A DNA stretch of 64,000 nt from Azotobacter salinestris (GCF_009363155.1 NZ_CP045302.1:2013501-2077500), one strand, 5' to 3'; counted from the first letter of the stretch, positions 52,806 through 64,000 are shown. The notes: generated by a model from the letters alone, not told the origin. Made by a program: numbers and translations.

Positions 52806-54611
52806 TCAATACCCCAAGTCGAACTCCTCCGCCGCCATTTCCATCAGCGGGCCGGCGCCGCTGAGCATGGCCTCCACATGGCTGCGGGTACGTGGCAGGA
52901 TCCGCGTGAAGTAGAAGCGCGCGGTCTGCAGCTTGGCACGGTAGAAGGCCTCCTCACCCGTTCCGGCAGCCAGCTTTTCCTGCGCCAAACGCGCCATGTC
53001 GGCCCAGAAGTAGGCTAGGCAGGCATAGCCGGAATACATCAGGTAGTCGACCGCGGCGGCTCCCACCTCCTCGCGATCCTGCATGGCCTGCATGCCGATC
53101 TGCAGGGTGATCTCGCCCCACTCCTTGTTCAGCCGGTCCAGCGGCTCGACGAAGGCCTTGAGCCCCTCGTCCTCGGCGTGGGCCTTGCAGAACTTGTGCA
53201 CGATCTTGGTGAAGGCCTTGAGCGACTCGCCCTGGGTCATCAGCACCTTGCGCCCGAGCAGGTCCAGCGCCTGCACGCCGGTGGTGCCCTCGTAGAGCAT
53301 GGCGATGCGGCTGTCGCGCAGGTTCTGCTCCATGCCCCACTCGCGGATGTAGCCATGTCCGCCATAGACCTGCAGGCCGAGGCTGGCGGCCTCGAAGCCG
53401 GTCTCGGTCATGAAGGCCTTGGCGATCGGCGTGAGGAAGCCCAGCAGCAGGTCGGCCGCCGCCCGCGATGCGGCGTCCTGGCTGTAGCGGGCGATGTCCA
53501 CCTGCTTGGCCGAGAAGTGCAGTAGCGCCCGGTTGCCCTCGGCGAAGGCCTTGATGGTGAGCAGCATGCGTCGCACGTCGGGGTGCACGATGATCGGGTC
53601 GGCCGGCAGCTCCGGCGCCTTCGGGCCGCTCAGGGCGCGCATCTGCAGGCGCTCGCGGGCGTAGCGGATCGCGCCCTGGAAGGCTACCTCGGCATGCGCC
53701 AGCCCCTGCAGCGCAGTGCCCAGGCGCGCGGTGTTCATGAAGGTGAACATGCAGTTGAGGCCCTTGTTCGGTGGGCCGATGAGAAAGCCGGTAGCACCGT
53801 CGAAGTTCATCACGCAGGTGGCGTTGCCGTGGATACCCATCTTGTGCTCGATCGAACCGCAGGACACCTGGTTGCGCGCACCCAGCCCGCCATCGGCTCC
53901 CGGCAGGAACTTCGGCACGATGAACAGCGAGATGCCCTTGGTCCCGGGCGGCGCGTCGGGCAGACGGGCCAGCACGATGTGCACGATGTTCTCCGCCAGG
54001 TCATGCTCGCCGGCGGAGATGAAGATCTTCGTGCCACTGACCCGGTAGCTGCCGTCGGTCTGCGGCTCGGCACGGGTGCGCAGCAGGCCCAGGTCGGTGC
54101 CGCAATGCGGCTCGGTCAGGCACATGGTGCCGGTCCATTCGCCGGACACCAGCTTGGTCAGGTAGGTCGCCTTCTGCTCCTCGGTACCGTGGGCCGACAG
54201 GGTGTTCATCGCCCCCTGAGCCAGCCCCGGGTACATGCCCCAAGCCCAGTTGGCCTCGCCGATCATCTCGGTGATGGCAATGTCGAGGGATTCCGGCAAG
54301 CCCTGACCGCCATGCTCGACGGCATGCGCCAGGCTCGGCCAGCCGCCCTCGACGAAACGCCGATAGGCCTCTCTGAAGCCGCTCGGGGTTTTCACCCCCG
54401 CCTCGCTCCATTGGCAGCCCTCGATATCACCCACCCGGTTGAGCTGTGCGATCACCTCTTCGCAGAAACGTGCGCCCTCCTCGAGGATGGCATCCACCAC
54501 ATCGGGCGTGGCATCTGCACCACCAGGCAGGCTCCGGTAGTGGGCCGGGTAGTCGAGCAATTCATCGCGAACGAAACGGATATCCCGCAAGGGGGCCTTG
54601 TAGTCGGGCAT
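52806..54611 (-). CDS. Acyl-CoA dehydrogenase (long form)
   Basis: This 601-residue FAD enzyme oxidises acyl-CoA to enoyl-CoA in fatty-acid breakdown. It has MCLTEPHCGTDLGLLRTRA, GTKIFISAGEHDLAENIVHI, a YGGHGYIREWGMEQNLRDSRI segment and the catalytic-base region MLYEGTTGVQALDLLGRKVL. A C-terminal extension of about 130 residues marks the longer DmdC-like class. The start at ATG 54611 (MPDYKAPLRDI) has GAGG upstream. The substrate chain length cannot be read from the sequence. Confidence 0.92.
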   Translation of the reverse strand: MPDYKAPLRDIRFVRDELLDYPAHYRSLPGGADATPDVVDAILEEGARFCEEVIAQLNRVGDIEGCQWSEAGVKTPSGFREAYRRFVEGGWPSLAHAVEHGGQGLPESLDIAITEMIGEANWAWGMYPGLAQGAMNTLSAHGTEEQKATYLTKLVSGEWTGTMCLTEPHCGTDLGLLRTRAEPQTDGSYRVSGTKIFISAGEHDLAENIVHIVLARLPDAPPGTKGISLFIVPKFLPGADGGLGARNQVSCGSIEHKMGIHGNATCVMNFDGATGFLIGPPNKGLNCMFTFMNTARLGTALQGLAHAEVAFQGAIRYARERLQMRALSGPKAPELPADPIIVHPDVRRMLLTIKAFAEGNRALLHFSAKQVDIARYSQDAASRAAADLLLGFLTPIAKAFMTETGFEAASLGLQVYGGHGYIREWGMEQNLRDSRIAMLYEGTTGVQALDLLGRKVLMTQGESLKAFTKIVHKFCKAHAEDEGLKAFVEPLDRLNKEWGEITLQIGMQAMQDREEVGAAAVDYLMYSGYACLAYFWADMARLAQEKLAAGTGEEAFYRAKLQTARFYFTRILPRTRSHVEAMLSGAGPLMEMAAEEFDLGY

Positions 54612-54734
54612 GACGATACCTCGGCGGCTCGGATCAAGGGCATGGACAGCTCTGCGGTCGCGGAAGACAACCCCTGTCCCCGCAGAAGCCTCTGCCCTCA
54701 TCATTACACGTATTGTTCTTACATACATATCTTA

Positions 54735-55028
54735 GGGTCTGTTGACGTTTTGACGTAGGCCGCGACAGCGGCCCGTTTGGCGCAGAACAAGGAGCGAGGA
54801 GAGAAGTTTGGTCATTCCAAATGAACGACGAGCGACGCCGTGCTGCGCCAAACGGGCCCCGTCCCTGCGGGTGGGGCCGCCGAGGTTGCACGGCAAATGC
54901 CGCCATGCGGCGTTGCGGGTCTTGGCAAGGGAATGACCATTGCCGGCGACCCGCGCCTTGCCGAACGCGGCCCGGCCTGGCGGCATTTGACGCGGCAACG
55001 CGGCTCACGCCAAAACGTCAACAGACCC
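54735..55028. mobile_element. MITE-like element with terminal and internal inverted repeats (294 bp)
   Basis: The ends are inverted repeats sharing GGGTCTGTTGACGTTTTG and then CGT after one mismatch (22 bp, one difference), flanked by TA on each side. Inside are a perfect 16-bp inverted pair (54770-54785 with 54843-54858), a perfect 12-bp pair (54894-54905 with 54978-54989) and a 7-bp pair nested in it (54915-54921 with 54948-54954). No transposase is encoded, so it is probably a nonautonomous element moved by an IS5- or IS630-type enzyme. Confidence 0.8.
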
Positions 55029-55173
55029 TAGCCTGTGCCTGTCAGGCAGCACCGCACTGGCGAAACGGCCGGCCCCTTACGACCGACGCAGAGCATTCAC
55101 GCTCGTCCGCCCGCGGGAACGTCCGCAGGGCCGGGCAGTCCTCTTGGAAAGACCGGATGTCTCAGGAGGCGCC

Positions 55174-55965
55174 ATGAACCCGCATCCCCCTCTCGCTGCC
55201 GAGCGTATCCCGCCCGAACGGCTGCACCAGGCCAATGTCCAGGGCCTGGAGCGAGCCGCCTCGCTGGCCGGCGGCAGCCTGCTGATCGGCAAGGGGCTGC
55301 GCCGCGGTGGCCTTGGCGGCGGCCTGCAAGTAATCCTCGGTGGTCTGGCTCTGGTGCGCGGGCTGAGCGGTCGCTGTGCCCTGAAGGCCGCCATGCAGCC
55401 GAGCCCGCTCGAACAGCAGCTGATCGAAGACACCCATTGGCGCAGCGCCAAGGCCCTGGCGCGCAGCATCACCATCAATCGCCCGCGCGAGGAGCTGTAC
55501 CGCTACTGGCGCGACTTCAACAACCTGCCGACCTTCATGACCTTTCTCGAGCACATCGAAGTCCTGCCTGGGGCGCGCGTCCGCTGGGTGGCCAGATTGC
55601 CGATGGGCAAGACGCTGGAATGGACCACCCATCTCACCGAGGACTTGCCGGGCGAACGTCTGGCCTGGGAGTCGGAGGCCAACGCGCCGATCCGCAACCT
55701 CGGCCGGGTGACTTTCCGGGATGCCCCGGATGAACAGGGCACCGAGATCCAGGCGCTGATCGCCTACGAGCCGCCGGCTGGTCGTGTAGGACATGCGCTG
55801 GCCGGGCTGCTCGACCAGTTGCCGGCCTTCAAGACCGCTCAGGACCTGCGTCGCCTCAAGCAGCTCATGGAAACCGGCGAGATTGCCACCAGCCGCATGA
55901 CCCGGGACGCCAGAGTCGAAACGCTCCAGCCAGTTCCCCCCACTGCCGAGCAAGGTATCCACTGA
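55174..55965 (+). CDS. SRPBCC-family protein with N-terminal membrane hairpin
   Basis: The product is 263 residues. The N-terminal part has two Gly/Leu-rich hydrophobic stretches (SLAGGSLLIGKGL and LQVILGGLALVRGLSG), like the DUF2892/YgaP membrane hairpin. From about residue 95 an SRPBCC (START-like, cyclase/dehydrase) domain follows: SITINRPREELYRYWRDFNN. AGGAGG precedes the ATG at 55174. The stop overlaps the alcohol dehydrogenase start by one base (TGATG), so the two form an operon. The ligand is unknown. Confidence 0.85.
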   Translation: MNPHPPLAAERIPPERLHQANVQGLERAASLAGGSLLIGKGLRRGGLGGGLQVILGGLALVRGLSGRCALKAAMQPSPLEQQLIEDTHWRSAKALARSITINRPREELYRYWRDFNNLPTFMTFLEHIEVLPGARVRWVARLPMGKTLEWTTHLTEDLPGERLAWESEANAPIRNLGRVTFRDAPDEQGTEIQALIAYEPPAGRVGHALAGLLDQLPAFKTAQDLRRLKQLMETGEIATSRMTRDARVETLQPVPPTAEQGIH

Positions 55966-57134
55966 TGCGCGCCCTGACCTGGCAAGCCCCGAACCGCCTC
56001 AGCGTCGAAACCGTTCCCGATCCCTCCATCGTCAATCCGAAGGATGCGATCGTCAGGGTCGTCATGTCCTCGGTATGCGGCTCGGACCTGCACCTGCTCG
56101 GCGGTTACGTGCCGACCATGCAGCCTGGTGACGTCATCGGCCATGAATTTCTCGGCGAGGTGGTGGAAACCGGCTCGGCGGTCAGCGCCTTCGCCAAGGG
56201 CGATCGGGTGATCGCCATCTCCATCATCGGCTGTGGCGAATGTGCCTATTGCAGCCGGAACGACTTCAACTGCTGCGACAACTCCAATCCGAACAGCCCT
56301 CAGACCGAGCTGGCCTACGGCTACACCTGCGCCGCTATATTCGGCTACAGCCATGCCTTCGGCGGTTACGCAGGCAGCCACGCCACCTACGTCCGGGTGC
56401 CCTACGCCGAGGTGAACCTGTTCAAGGTGCCGGAAGGCATTACCAACGAGCAGGCCGTGTTCGTCTCGGACGCCGCCCCGACCGGCTTCTTCGGCGCCGA
56501 TCAGGCGAACATCCAGCGCGGCGATACCGTAGCCGTATGGGGGTGTGGGGGTGTCGGCCAGATGGCCGTCCGCAGTGCCTACCTGCTCGGCGCGGAACGG
56601 GTGATCGCCATCGACCGTTTCACCGATCGCCTGGAGCTGGCCGAGCGCAAGGCCCACGCCCTCCCCCTCAACTACGAAACTACCGATGTGCACGAGGCCC
56701 TGCTGGAGCTGACCGGCGGGCGCGGCCCGGACCGCTGCATCGAGTGCGTCGGCATGGAGGCCCACGGCACCGGCATCGAGTACGCCTACGACAAGGTCAA
56801 GCAGCAGCTGCGCCTGCACACCGAGCGCGGCGAAGCCCTGCGCCAGGCCATCCACAGCTGCCGCAAGGGCGGTACGGTGTCGGTGCTGGGGGTCTACGGC
56901 GGACTGCTCGACAAGTTTCCCATGGGTGCGATCGTCAACAAGGCATTGACGCTGCGCGCCGGCCAGCAGGCCGGCCAGCGCTATGCCGAGCGACTGTTCC
57001 AGTACATCCTGGCGGACCTGCTGGACCCGAGCTACCTGCTGACCCATCCGATGAGCCTGGAGGAAGGCCCGGAAGGTTACCGCCTGTTCAAACACAAGGA
57101 GCAGAACTGCCTGCGTGCGGTATTCATGCCCTGA
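55965..57134 (+). CDS. Zinc-dependent alcohol dehydrogenase
   Basis: This 389-residue medium-chain dehydrogenase has the catalytic-zinc motif VCGSDLHLLGG with GHEFLGEV, structural-zinc cysteines CGECAYCSRNDFNCCDN, and the nucleotide-binding GCGGVGQMAV. It resembles the glutathione-independent formaldehyde dehydrogenase-like or threonine-dehydrogenase-like class; the substrate is not determined. It is coupled to the SRPBCC gene and convergent with bioD, overlapping it by 11 bases. Confidence 0.9.
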   Translation: MRALTWQAPNRLSVETVPDPSIVNPKDAIVRVVMSSVCGSDLHLLGGYVPTMQPGDVIGHEFLGEVVETGSAVSAFAKGDRVIAISIIGCGECAYCSRNDFNCCDNSNPNSPQTELAYGYTCAAIFGYSHAFGGYAGSHATYVRVPYAEVNLFKVPEGITNEQAVFVSDAAPTGFFGADQANIQRGDTVAVWGCGGVGQMAVRSAYLLGAERVIAIDRFTDRLELAERKAHALPLNYETTDVHEALLELTGGRGPDRCIECVGMEAHGTGIEYAYDKVKQQLRLHTERGEALRQAIHSCRKGGTVSVLGVYGGLLDKFPMGAIVNKALTLRAGQQAGQRYAERLFQYILADLLDPSYLLTHPMSLEEGPEGYRLFKHKEQNCLRAVFMP

Positions 57135-57819
57135 ATGGCAGCCCGAGCGGCGCAAGATCGAGATGTCGGGCCACGGCCGCAGGCGTGGCCGCGTGCAACT
57201 GGGGGACCTGTCCCAGGCAGGGCGCCAGCAGACGTTCGGCGAGGGTCGCAAGGTTCTCGTCGAGACGCGCGGTGTGCGGATCGATCACATTGGCCACCCA
57301 GCCGACCAGCGGCAGGCCGTCGCGGACGATCGCCTCGGCGCTCAGCAACGCATGATTGATGCAGCCCAGGCGCACGCCAACCACCAGAATCACCGGCAGA
57401 CCGAGGGCCACCGCCAGATCGGACAGGTTTTCGCGCCCTGACAGAGGCACTCGCCAGCCGCCGGCGCCCTCCACCAGAGTGAGGTCGGCGCCATACGCCA
57501 ATACCTGGCGTACCGGCGGGAGGAGGGTCTTCACCGTCAGCTCGATGCCGACCTCACATGCGGCCAGATGCGGGGCAATGGCCGGAGCGAAGGCGACCGG
57601 ATTGACTTCGGCATAGTCCAGCGCCACTGAACACTCGCCGAGCAAGGCCAGGGCATCGCCGTTGCGCAGCCCTTCGGGTGTGGCCTTGCAGCCAGAGGCC
57701 ACCGGCTTGGCCGCGGCGGTGGACAGTCCCCTCTGCCGGGCGGCATGCAACAGGCCGCAGGCCACGGTAGTCTTGCCGGCATCGGTGTCGGTGCCGGCGA
57801 TGAAGAAGGCGGCGCTCAC
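57124..57819 (-). CDS. bioD: BioD, dethiobiotin synthetase
   Basis: BioD closes the ureido ring of dethiobiotin from diaminopelargonic acid, CO2 and ATP, the penultimate step of biotin synthesis. The 231-residue protein has the P-loop GTDTDAGKT and the family stretches AAAKPVASGC and LVEGAGGWRVPL. It starts with GTG at 57819, with AGGAG 8 bases upstream. No other bio genes are in the window, so any bioBFHC genes must lie to the side or elsewhere. Confidence 0.95.
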   Translation of the reverse strand: MSAAFFIAGTDTDAGKTTVACGLLHAARQRGLSTAAAKPVASGCKATPEGLRNGDALALLGECSVALDYAEVNPVAFAPAIAPHLAACEVGIELTVKTLLPPVRQVLAYGADLTLVEGAGGWRVPLSGRENLSDLAVALGLPVILVVGVRLGCINHALLSAEAIVRDGLPLVGWVANVIDPHTARLDENLATLAERLLAPCLGQVPQLHAATPAAVARHLDLAPLGLPFRA

Positions 57820-58240
57820 GTCTATATGCTCCTAATCGCTCGAAAAATAGATGGCCGCATGGAGCAGCCCCAACACCAATGCCCAACGATGCCAGCACCG
57901 GGCAACCGACCGAGGGTACGCCATCGCCGGCCTGCGGCTCTCCCGAGAGGGGCCGGTCGTGCTACTGTCCCGGCATGACTCCCCCGGCTTCGACTCCGGG
58001 CGCGGTCTCCGCGAGTGTCTTTTCGATCCGCATCCTCTTCTGTGGAAGTCCGTGCTCCTCGATCAGAACATTTTCCTGATGCACCACGCTCCATCCTCAA
58101 GAAGAAAGCGCCATGCCTCCCTGTCACACGCATGCCATTGCCATCGTCGGCCACAGATGCCGGCCATTCCGCCCGGCTTCGCCTCCGTGGTCACACACTA
58201 CCCTCCACACGGAGGCGGTGCCGGCAGGACCGAAATCCTC
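57820..58240. other. 421-bp gap between bioD and the thiopurine methyltransferase
   Basis: This is the divergent control region for bioD and the methyltransferase. No gene is supported. The methyltransferase frame is open upstream to 57851 but has no family similarity there. The bioD side is the more AT-rich (57820-57860). No operator was recognised. Confidence 0.5.
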
Positions 58241-58921
58241 ATGAGCAGCCGCGACAATCCCCTCTGGCTGCGACTCTGGCGCGACCGGCGAACCGACGAC
58301 TTCCACCAGAAGACGGTGAATCGCTACCTGGCCAGGTTTTGGCCCGACCTCGCGCGCCCCCTGGGCAGCCGGGTATTCGTCCCCCTCTGCGGCAAGAGTC
58401 TGGATATGATCTGGCTTGCCGAGCAGGGCCATGAAGTCATCGGCGTCGAGCTGAGTCCCGTCGCCGTCCGGGCCTTCTTCCAGGAGAACCGCCTGCAGCC
58501 ATCTCGACGGCGGATGGGCGACTTCACCCTGTGGGAGCACGGCCGAATCGGTATCCTCTGCGGAGATTACTTCGCGCTGGACAAGGGGGACCTGGGGCAG
58601 ATCGACACGGTGTACGACCGGGCGGCGCTCACCGCTCTGCCGGAAGACATCCGCCGACTCTACGTGGCTCACCTGCGAAGAATAGTGCCGGCCAACACCG
58701 GCGTCTTTCTGCTGACCATCGAGGACGCGGAGGAGGACCTGCCTTTAGAGCAGGCCTTGGGCGTGGATGAGGAGCTCACGGCCCTTTATTCAGAAGGGTT
58801 CGAGATCAGGCTGGAGCATGTCGAAAGCGTGTTCGAGACCGATCCGCAGACGCCAAAATGCCCCCCAAGACGCGCCGAATACAAGGTGTATCGACTCTCC
58901 GGCAGGGCGGACGCTAGATAG
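58241..58921 (+). CDS. Thiopurine S-methyltransferase family protein
   Basis: This 226-residue SAM-dependent methyltransferase is homologous to Tpm. The N-terminus has LWLRLWRDRRTDDFHQKTVNRYL, the SAM-binding LGSRVFVPLCGKSLDMIWLA, then GVELSPVAVRAFF and YDRAALTALPEDIR. In Pseudomonas this family methylates selenium and tellurium compounds. ATG 58241 is chosen by family length; the upstream open part is ignored. It is convergent with the flavodoxin gene. Confidence 0.85.
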   Translation: MSSRDNPLWLRLWRDRRTDDFHQKTVNRYLARFWPDLARPLGSRVFVPLCGKSLDMIWLAEQGHEVIGVELSPVAVRAFFQENRLQPSRRRMGDFTLWEHGRIGILCGDYFALDKGDLGQIDTVYDRAALTALPEDIRRLYVAHLRRIVPANTGVFLLTIEDAEEDLPLEQALGVDEELTALYSEGFEIRLEHVESVFETDPQTPKCPPRRAEYKVYRLSGRADAR

Positions 58922-59009
58922 CGGATCGACAGGGCGCCGGAGATCGAAGTGTGGAGTACTTCGAATCACGCTGCTGCGCCCGCCTCTCCTGCACCATCAG
59001 GCTGTGCGA

Positions 59010-59534
59010 TCAGGCCGACAGAAACTCCTCCTGCAGCACGGTCACCCAGCGCTCGAGGCGCTCGTCGGTCTTGTCCGCCTCGTTGATCTTGTCGAACGGC
59101 AGGCCCACGAACTTACCGTCGCGCACGGCGAAGGAATACTCGTAGGTGTAGCCATCGGTCGGAAAGCTGCCGACCAAGGTGGCGCCACGCGCCTTGAACT
59201 TGTCGTAAAGAATGCCCAGTGCACTCACGAACTGCTCGCCGTGGGAGACATAATCACCAGCACCGAACAGGGCAATGGTCTTGCCCGAAAAATCGGGCTT
59301 TTCATTATCTAAGTCCAGCAGCGGATCGCGCCAGTCATTCTGCACTTCGCCCGAGCCCCAGGTGGAACAGCCGAACAGCAGGTGGTCATACTTCAGCATG
59401 TCGTCGAAGTCGACGAAGTCTTCTTCCATGTTGTAGAGATCACAGCGATCCTCGCCCAAGAGCCCGGCAAGCTTTTCAGCCACTTTTCCAGTGACGCCGG
59501 AGGAGCTGCCATAGAAGATACCGATGCGTGACAT
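59010..59534 (-). CDS. Long-chain flavodoxin
   Basis: This 174-residue FMN protein carries electrons in place of ferredoxin, particularly when iron is short. It has the FMN phosphate loop YGSSSGVTGKVAEKL, the FGCSTWGSGE and FGAGDYVSHGEQF loops, and the long-chain insertion region near GSFPTDGYTYEYSFAVRDGKF. The frame is open further upstream, but ATG 59534 fits. Azotobacter flavodoxins also serve nitrogenase, but this sequence is clearly not the NifF I remember. A Fur-box-like site lies about 190 bases upstream. Confidence 0.93.
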   Translation of the reverse strand: MSRIGIFYGSSSGVTGKVAEKLAGLLGEDRCDLYNMEEDFVDFDDMLKYDHLLFGCSTWGSGEVQNDWRDPLLDLDNEKPDFSGKTIALFGAGDYVSHGEQFVSALGILYDKFKARGATLVGSFPTDGYTYEYSFAVRDGKFVGLPFDKINEADKTDERLERWVTVLQEEFLSA

Positions 59535-59726
59535 ACCTGTGTTTCCTTCGTAAATAAAACAATCAATGGTGTGTATTGCCAAAACCGAACAGGAATTCGT
59601 TAATCTCGCCCAGGCCGAGCGGCGCCGCAAAGCCGGAATTGGCGCCTCAATCACCTTGGCTGGTGCAGCCTTCGAGAAGAGCGGGGCCAGCAGAACACCG
59701 GGCTCTCATCAGAAAAACCCCACAAA

Positions 59727-59745
59727 TAGGAATGATTATCAAGTT
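59727..59745 (-). promoter_or_regulatory. Candidate Fur box between flavodoxin and RIO kinase genes
   Basis: On the minus strand the bases read AACTTGATAATCATTCCTA, matching 12 of 19 positions of the Fur consensus with an uninterrupted TGATAATCATT core. It lies in the 384-bp divergent spacer, about 190 bases from the flavodoxin start and 175 from the kinase start. Iron control of a flavodoxin is biologically expected; which gene it serves is inferred. Confidence 0.45.
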
Positions 59746-59918
59746 ACCAAACACTCTCCGTCAACCCCCTGTCCGGGTGTTTCGGTGTGCCGGCCGAGGC
59801 CCTCTCTGCCGTCAAGCGGGATAGAAGACGGCAGTGGATAAGCTGCTGCAGTGTACCGGCCGATTGTCGTATAAGGCGGCCGGATTTTTTCGAGCCAGAG
59901 CGAGCTATACGAAAACCG

Positions 59919-60812
59919 ATGAAGACACCCAAACGCCTTGAGCCCCTGATCAAGGATGGCCTGATCGACGAAGTCCTGCGCCCGCTGATGAGCGGCAAGG
60001 AAGCGGCCGTGTACGTGGTGCGCTGCGGCCGCGAGCTGCGCTGCGCCAAGGTCTACAAGGATGCCAGCAAGCGCAGCTTCCGCCAGGCCGCCGAATACCG
60101 GGAGGGCCGCAAGGTGCGCAACAGCCGCGATGCGCGGGCCATGGCCAAGGGCAGCAAGCACGGGCGCAAGGAGCAGGAGGAGGCTTGGCAGAACGCCGAA
60201 GTGGCCGCGCTCTACCGTCTGGATAAAGCTGGCGTGCGCGTGCCCAAACCCTATGCCTTCCTCGACGGCGTACTGCTGATGGAAATGGTCACCGGTGACG
60301 ACGGCGATGCAGCGCCGCGCCTGAACGATATCAACCTGACGCCTGAGCAGGCCCGCGCATACCACGCCTTCATGATCCGCCAAGTGGTGCTGATGCTCTG
60401 CGCCGGCCTGGTGCATGGCGACTTATCGGAATTCAACGTGCTTCTCGGCCCGGACGGGCCGGTGGTAATCGATCTGCCGCAGGCGGTGGACGCGGCGGGC
60501 AACAATCATGCGCTGAGCATGCTTGATCGTGATGTCGCCAACATGAATGCCTATTTCGGCCACTTCGCTCCCGAATTGCTCAAATGCCAGCATGCCCGGG
60601 AGATGTGGGCCCTGTACGAGGCCGGCAAGCTGACCCCGAACAGCATGCTGACCGGTACCTTCGAAGAGCAGGAGGAAGAAGCCGACGTCTGGGCTGTGAT
60701 GCGCGAGATCAACGCCGCTCTGGCCGACGAGGCTCGCCGCAAGGCAGTACGCGAAGCGGAAGATGCGCCGGTACAGCGCGAGGAACCGACACCACCGTGG
60801 CTACGCAGTTGA
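59919..60812 (+). CDS. RIO1-family serine protein kinase
   Basis: This 297-residue RIO-type kinase has a phosphate-binding strand LMSGKEAAVYVV, the lysine in CAKVYK, the catalytic loop VHGDLSEFNVL, and the metal-binding aspartate in VVIDLPQAVDAA. Bacterial RIO kinases are found in Pseudomonas (similar to PA4780), where substrates are little known. The longer open frame upstream of ATG 59919 has no similarity. It is divergent from the flavodoxin gene. Confidence 0.92.
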   Translation: MKTPKRLEPLIKDGLIDEVLRPLMSGKEAAVYVVRCGRELRCAKVYKDASKRSFRQAAEYREGRKVRNSRDARAMAKGSKHGRKEQEEAWQNAEVAALYRLDKAGVRVPKPYAFLDGVLLMEMVTGDDGDAAPRLNDINLTPEQARAYHAFMIRQVVLMLCAGLVHGDLSEFNVLLGPDGPVVIDLPQAVDAAGNNHALSMLDRDVANMNAYFGHFAPELLKCQHAREMWALYEAGKLTPNSMLTGTFEEQEEEADVWAVMREINAALADEARRKAVREAEDAPVQREEPTPPWLRS

Positions 60813-61128
60813 ACGCAGACCGTCACACATAAGGAGAGGGCAACCCACACGTCGCTTTCTCTCCGACCATGGCCGATGCATCATCTTCGGCACCCCTGTT
60901 GACGGGTCATGCCCATACGTCGAGCCCGGCGCCTGGATTGAAGCTTGCGATCACTGTATTACAGTTCGGATGGCATGAGTGGTCGTGGTGCAGCCATGAG
61001 GTATCTGCCCCATGACGACCCTGTAATGGTGAATGTCGAGCATGCCACCACACTGCGGGATCTCAAACACCTAGAAGCCTTGTGCCGCCCCCCGACCCGC
61101 CGCCGGGGCGTCCGGGGGCGCAAGCAAG
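60813..61128. other. Spacer between the RIO kinase gene and the rRNA operon end
   Basis: No gene or RNA was recognised in these 316 bases. The stretch 61085-61120 is very GC-rich and can fold, adjoining the rRNA terminator. The kinase gene must end its transcript here, but no separate terminator was seen. Confidence 0.5.
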
Positions 61129-61159
61129 AACCCCCGAGCCGGATGACGGCTCGGGGGTT
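61129..61159 (-). terminator. Intrinsic terminator of the rRNA operon
   Basis: AACCCCCGAGCC and GGCTCGGGGGTT form a perfect 12-bp stem around a 7-base loop. On the minus strand TCTTGCTTG follows. It lies about 10 bases beyond the 5S gene. Confidence 0.85.
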
Positions 61160-61167
61160 CGGAAAGG

Positions 61168-61287
61168 GCGCTTGACGATGACCTACTCTCGCATGGGGAA
61201 GCCCCACACTACCATCGGCGATGCGTCGTTTCACTGCTGAGTTCGGGATGGGATCAGGTGGTTCCAACGCTCTATGGTCGTCAAGCA
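61168..61287 (-). rRNA. rrf: 5S ribosomal RNA
   Basis: The minus strand begins TGCTTGACGACCATAGAGCG, contains CCCGAACTCAGCAGTGAAAC and GATGGTAGTGTGGGG, and ends near GTAGGTCATCGTCAAGC. These are the Pseudomonas-type 5S rRNA segments. The ends are placed by pairing of the terminal stem (TGCTTGACGA with TCGTCAAGC), so they may be off by one or two bases. Confidence 0.95.
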
Positions 61288-61442
61288 ATTCGGTGGGGAG
61301 GTCGCTGTGCGGCGCCCTCCCGTATCGGGCATGTGATATCGGTGTCGCGGTGCTCTTGCGGTTCAGGCGAATCTTCGGTTCTGTCGGCTTCGACCCCACC
61401 CGCTGCCGCAGCGTGCTGCGTGCAGATTGTTTGGGTGTTATA

Positions 61443-64000
<2,558 letters not shown>

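Noticed and set aside
59010..59534. NifF flavodoxin of nitrogen fixation
   Set aside because: The sequence differs clearly from NifF as I remember it (GSSSGVTGKV versus GSNTGKTRKV) and no nif genes are near; only a general long-chain flavodoxin call is supported.

Overview
The window comes from a GC-rich gammaproteobacterium of the family Pseudomonadaceae, probably Azotobacter or a close Pseudomonas relative; the species cannot be fixed from the sequence alone. The evidence is the gene order ubiB-hisI-hisE-tatABC-rsmE, opgG-opgH, dtd-pip, fbp, typA-thiI-glnA-(DUF4124)2-ntrB-ntrC, which I recall from Pseudomonas chromosomes, together with the protein sequences and the Pseudomonas-like 5S and 23S rRNA.

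Layout. 1-4370: end of ubiB (cut by the window edge), histidine genes hisI/hisE, the Tat export operon and rsmE. 4460-13054: two complete opgG-opgH pairs in tandem on the minus strand (osmoregulated periplasmic glucan synthesis), followed by a decayed TerC-type fragment. 13566-23304: housekeeping and small-protein genes (UPF0158, dtd, pip, a YjdF-type membrane protein, a PanE-family reductase, a hotdog thioesterase, cupin, lipocalin, a small lipoprotein, fbp, glgP, a YkgJ-type cysteine cluster protein). 23308-30967: a minus-strand Mrp-type cation/proton antiporter operon with three antiporter-like subunits. It carries two lesions, an IS5-family insertion in mnhF and a frameshift in a mnhD-like gene. 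31118-33318: a secreted hypothetical protein and a secreted choice-of-anchor I (alkaline-phosphatase-like) protein.

33693-38000 is accessory DNA: a small hypothetical gene, a WYL-domain regulator, a 17-codon ORF, and an AT-rich cassette with a GTPase/DUF697 gene split by an IS630-family element. 38219-41717: glycerol catabolism genes glpK and glpD, separated by 29 perfect copies of TTGGAC where glpR would be expected. 41952-52645: a cache-domain protein, typA, thiI, and the nitrogen-control block glnA-DUF4124-DUF4124-ntrB-ntrC with a sigma-54 promoter before glnA, then a peroxiredoxin. 52806-60812: acyl-CoA dehydrogenase, a 294-bp hairpin-rich MITE-like element, an SRPBCC protein coupled to a zinc alcohol dehydrogenase, bioD, a thiopurine methyltransferase, a flavodoxin with a Fur-box-like site, and a RIO kinase. 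61168-64000: 5S rRNA and the 3' part of 23S rRNA on the minus strand, running off the window.

The core blocks work as expected for the family. NtrB/NtrC would act on the sigma-54 glnA promoter, and TatABC exports folded proteins. The least ordinary parts are the tandem opgGH duplication, the decaying antiporter operon, the AT-rich GTPase cassette, the hexanucleotide array between glpK and glpD, and the MITE-like element.
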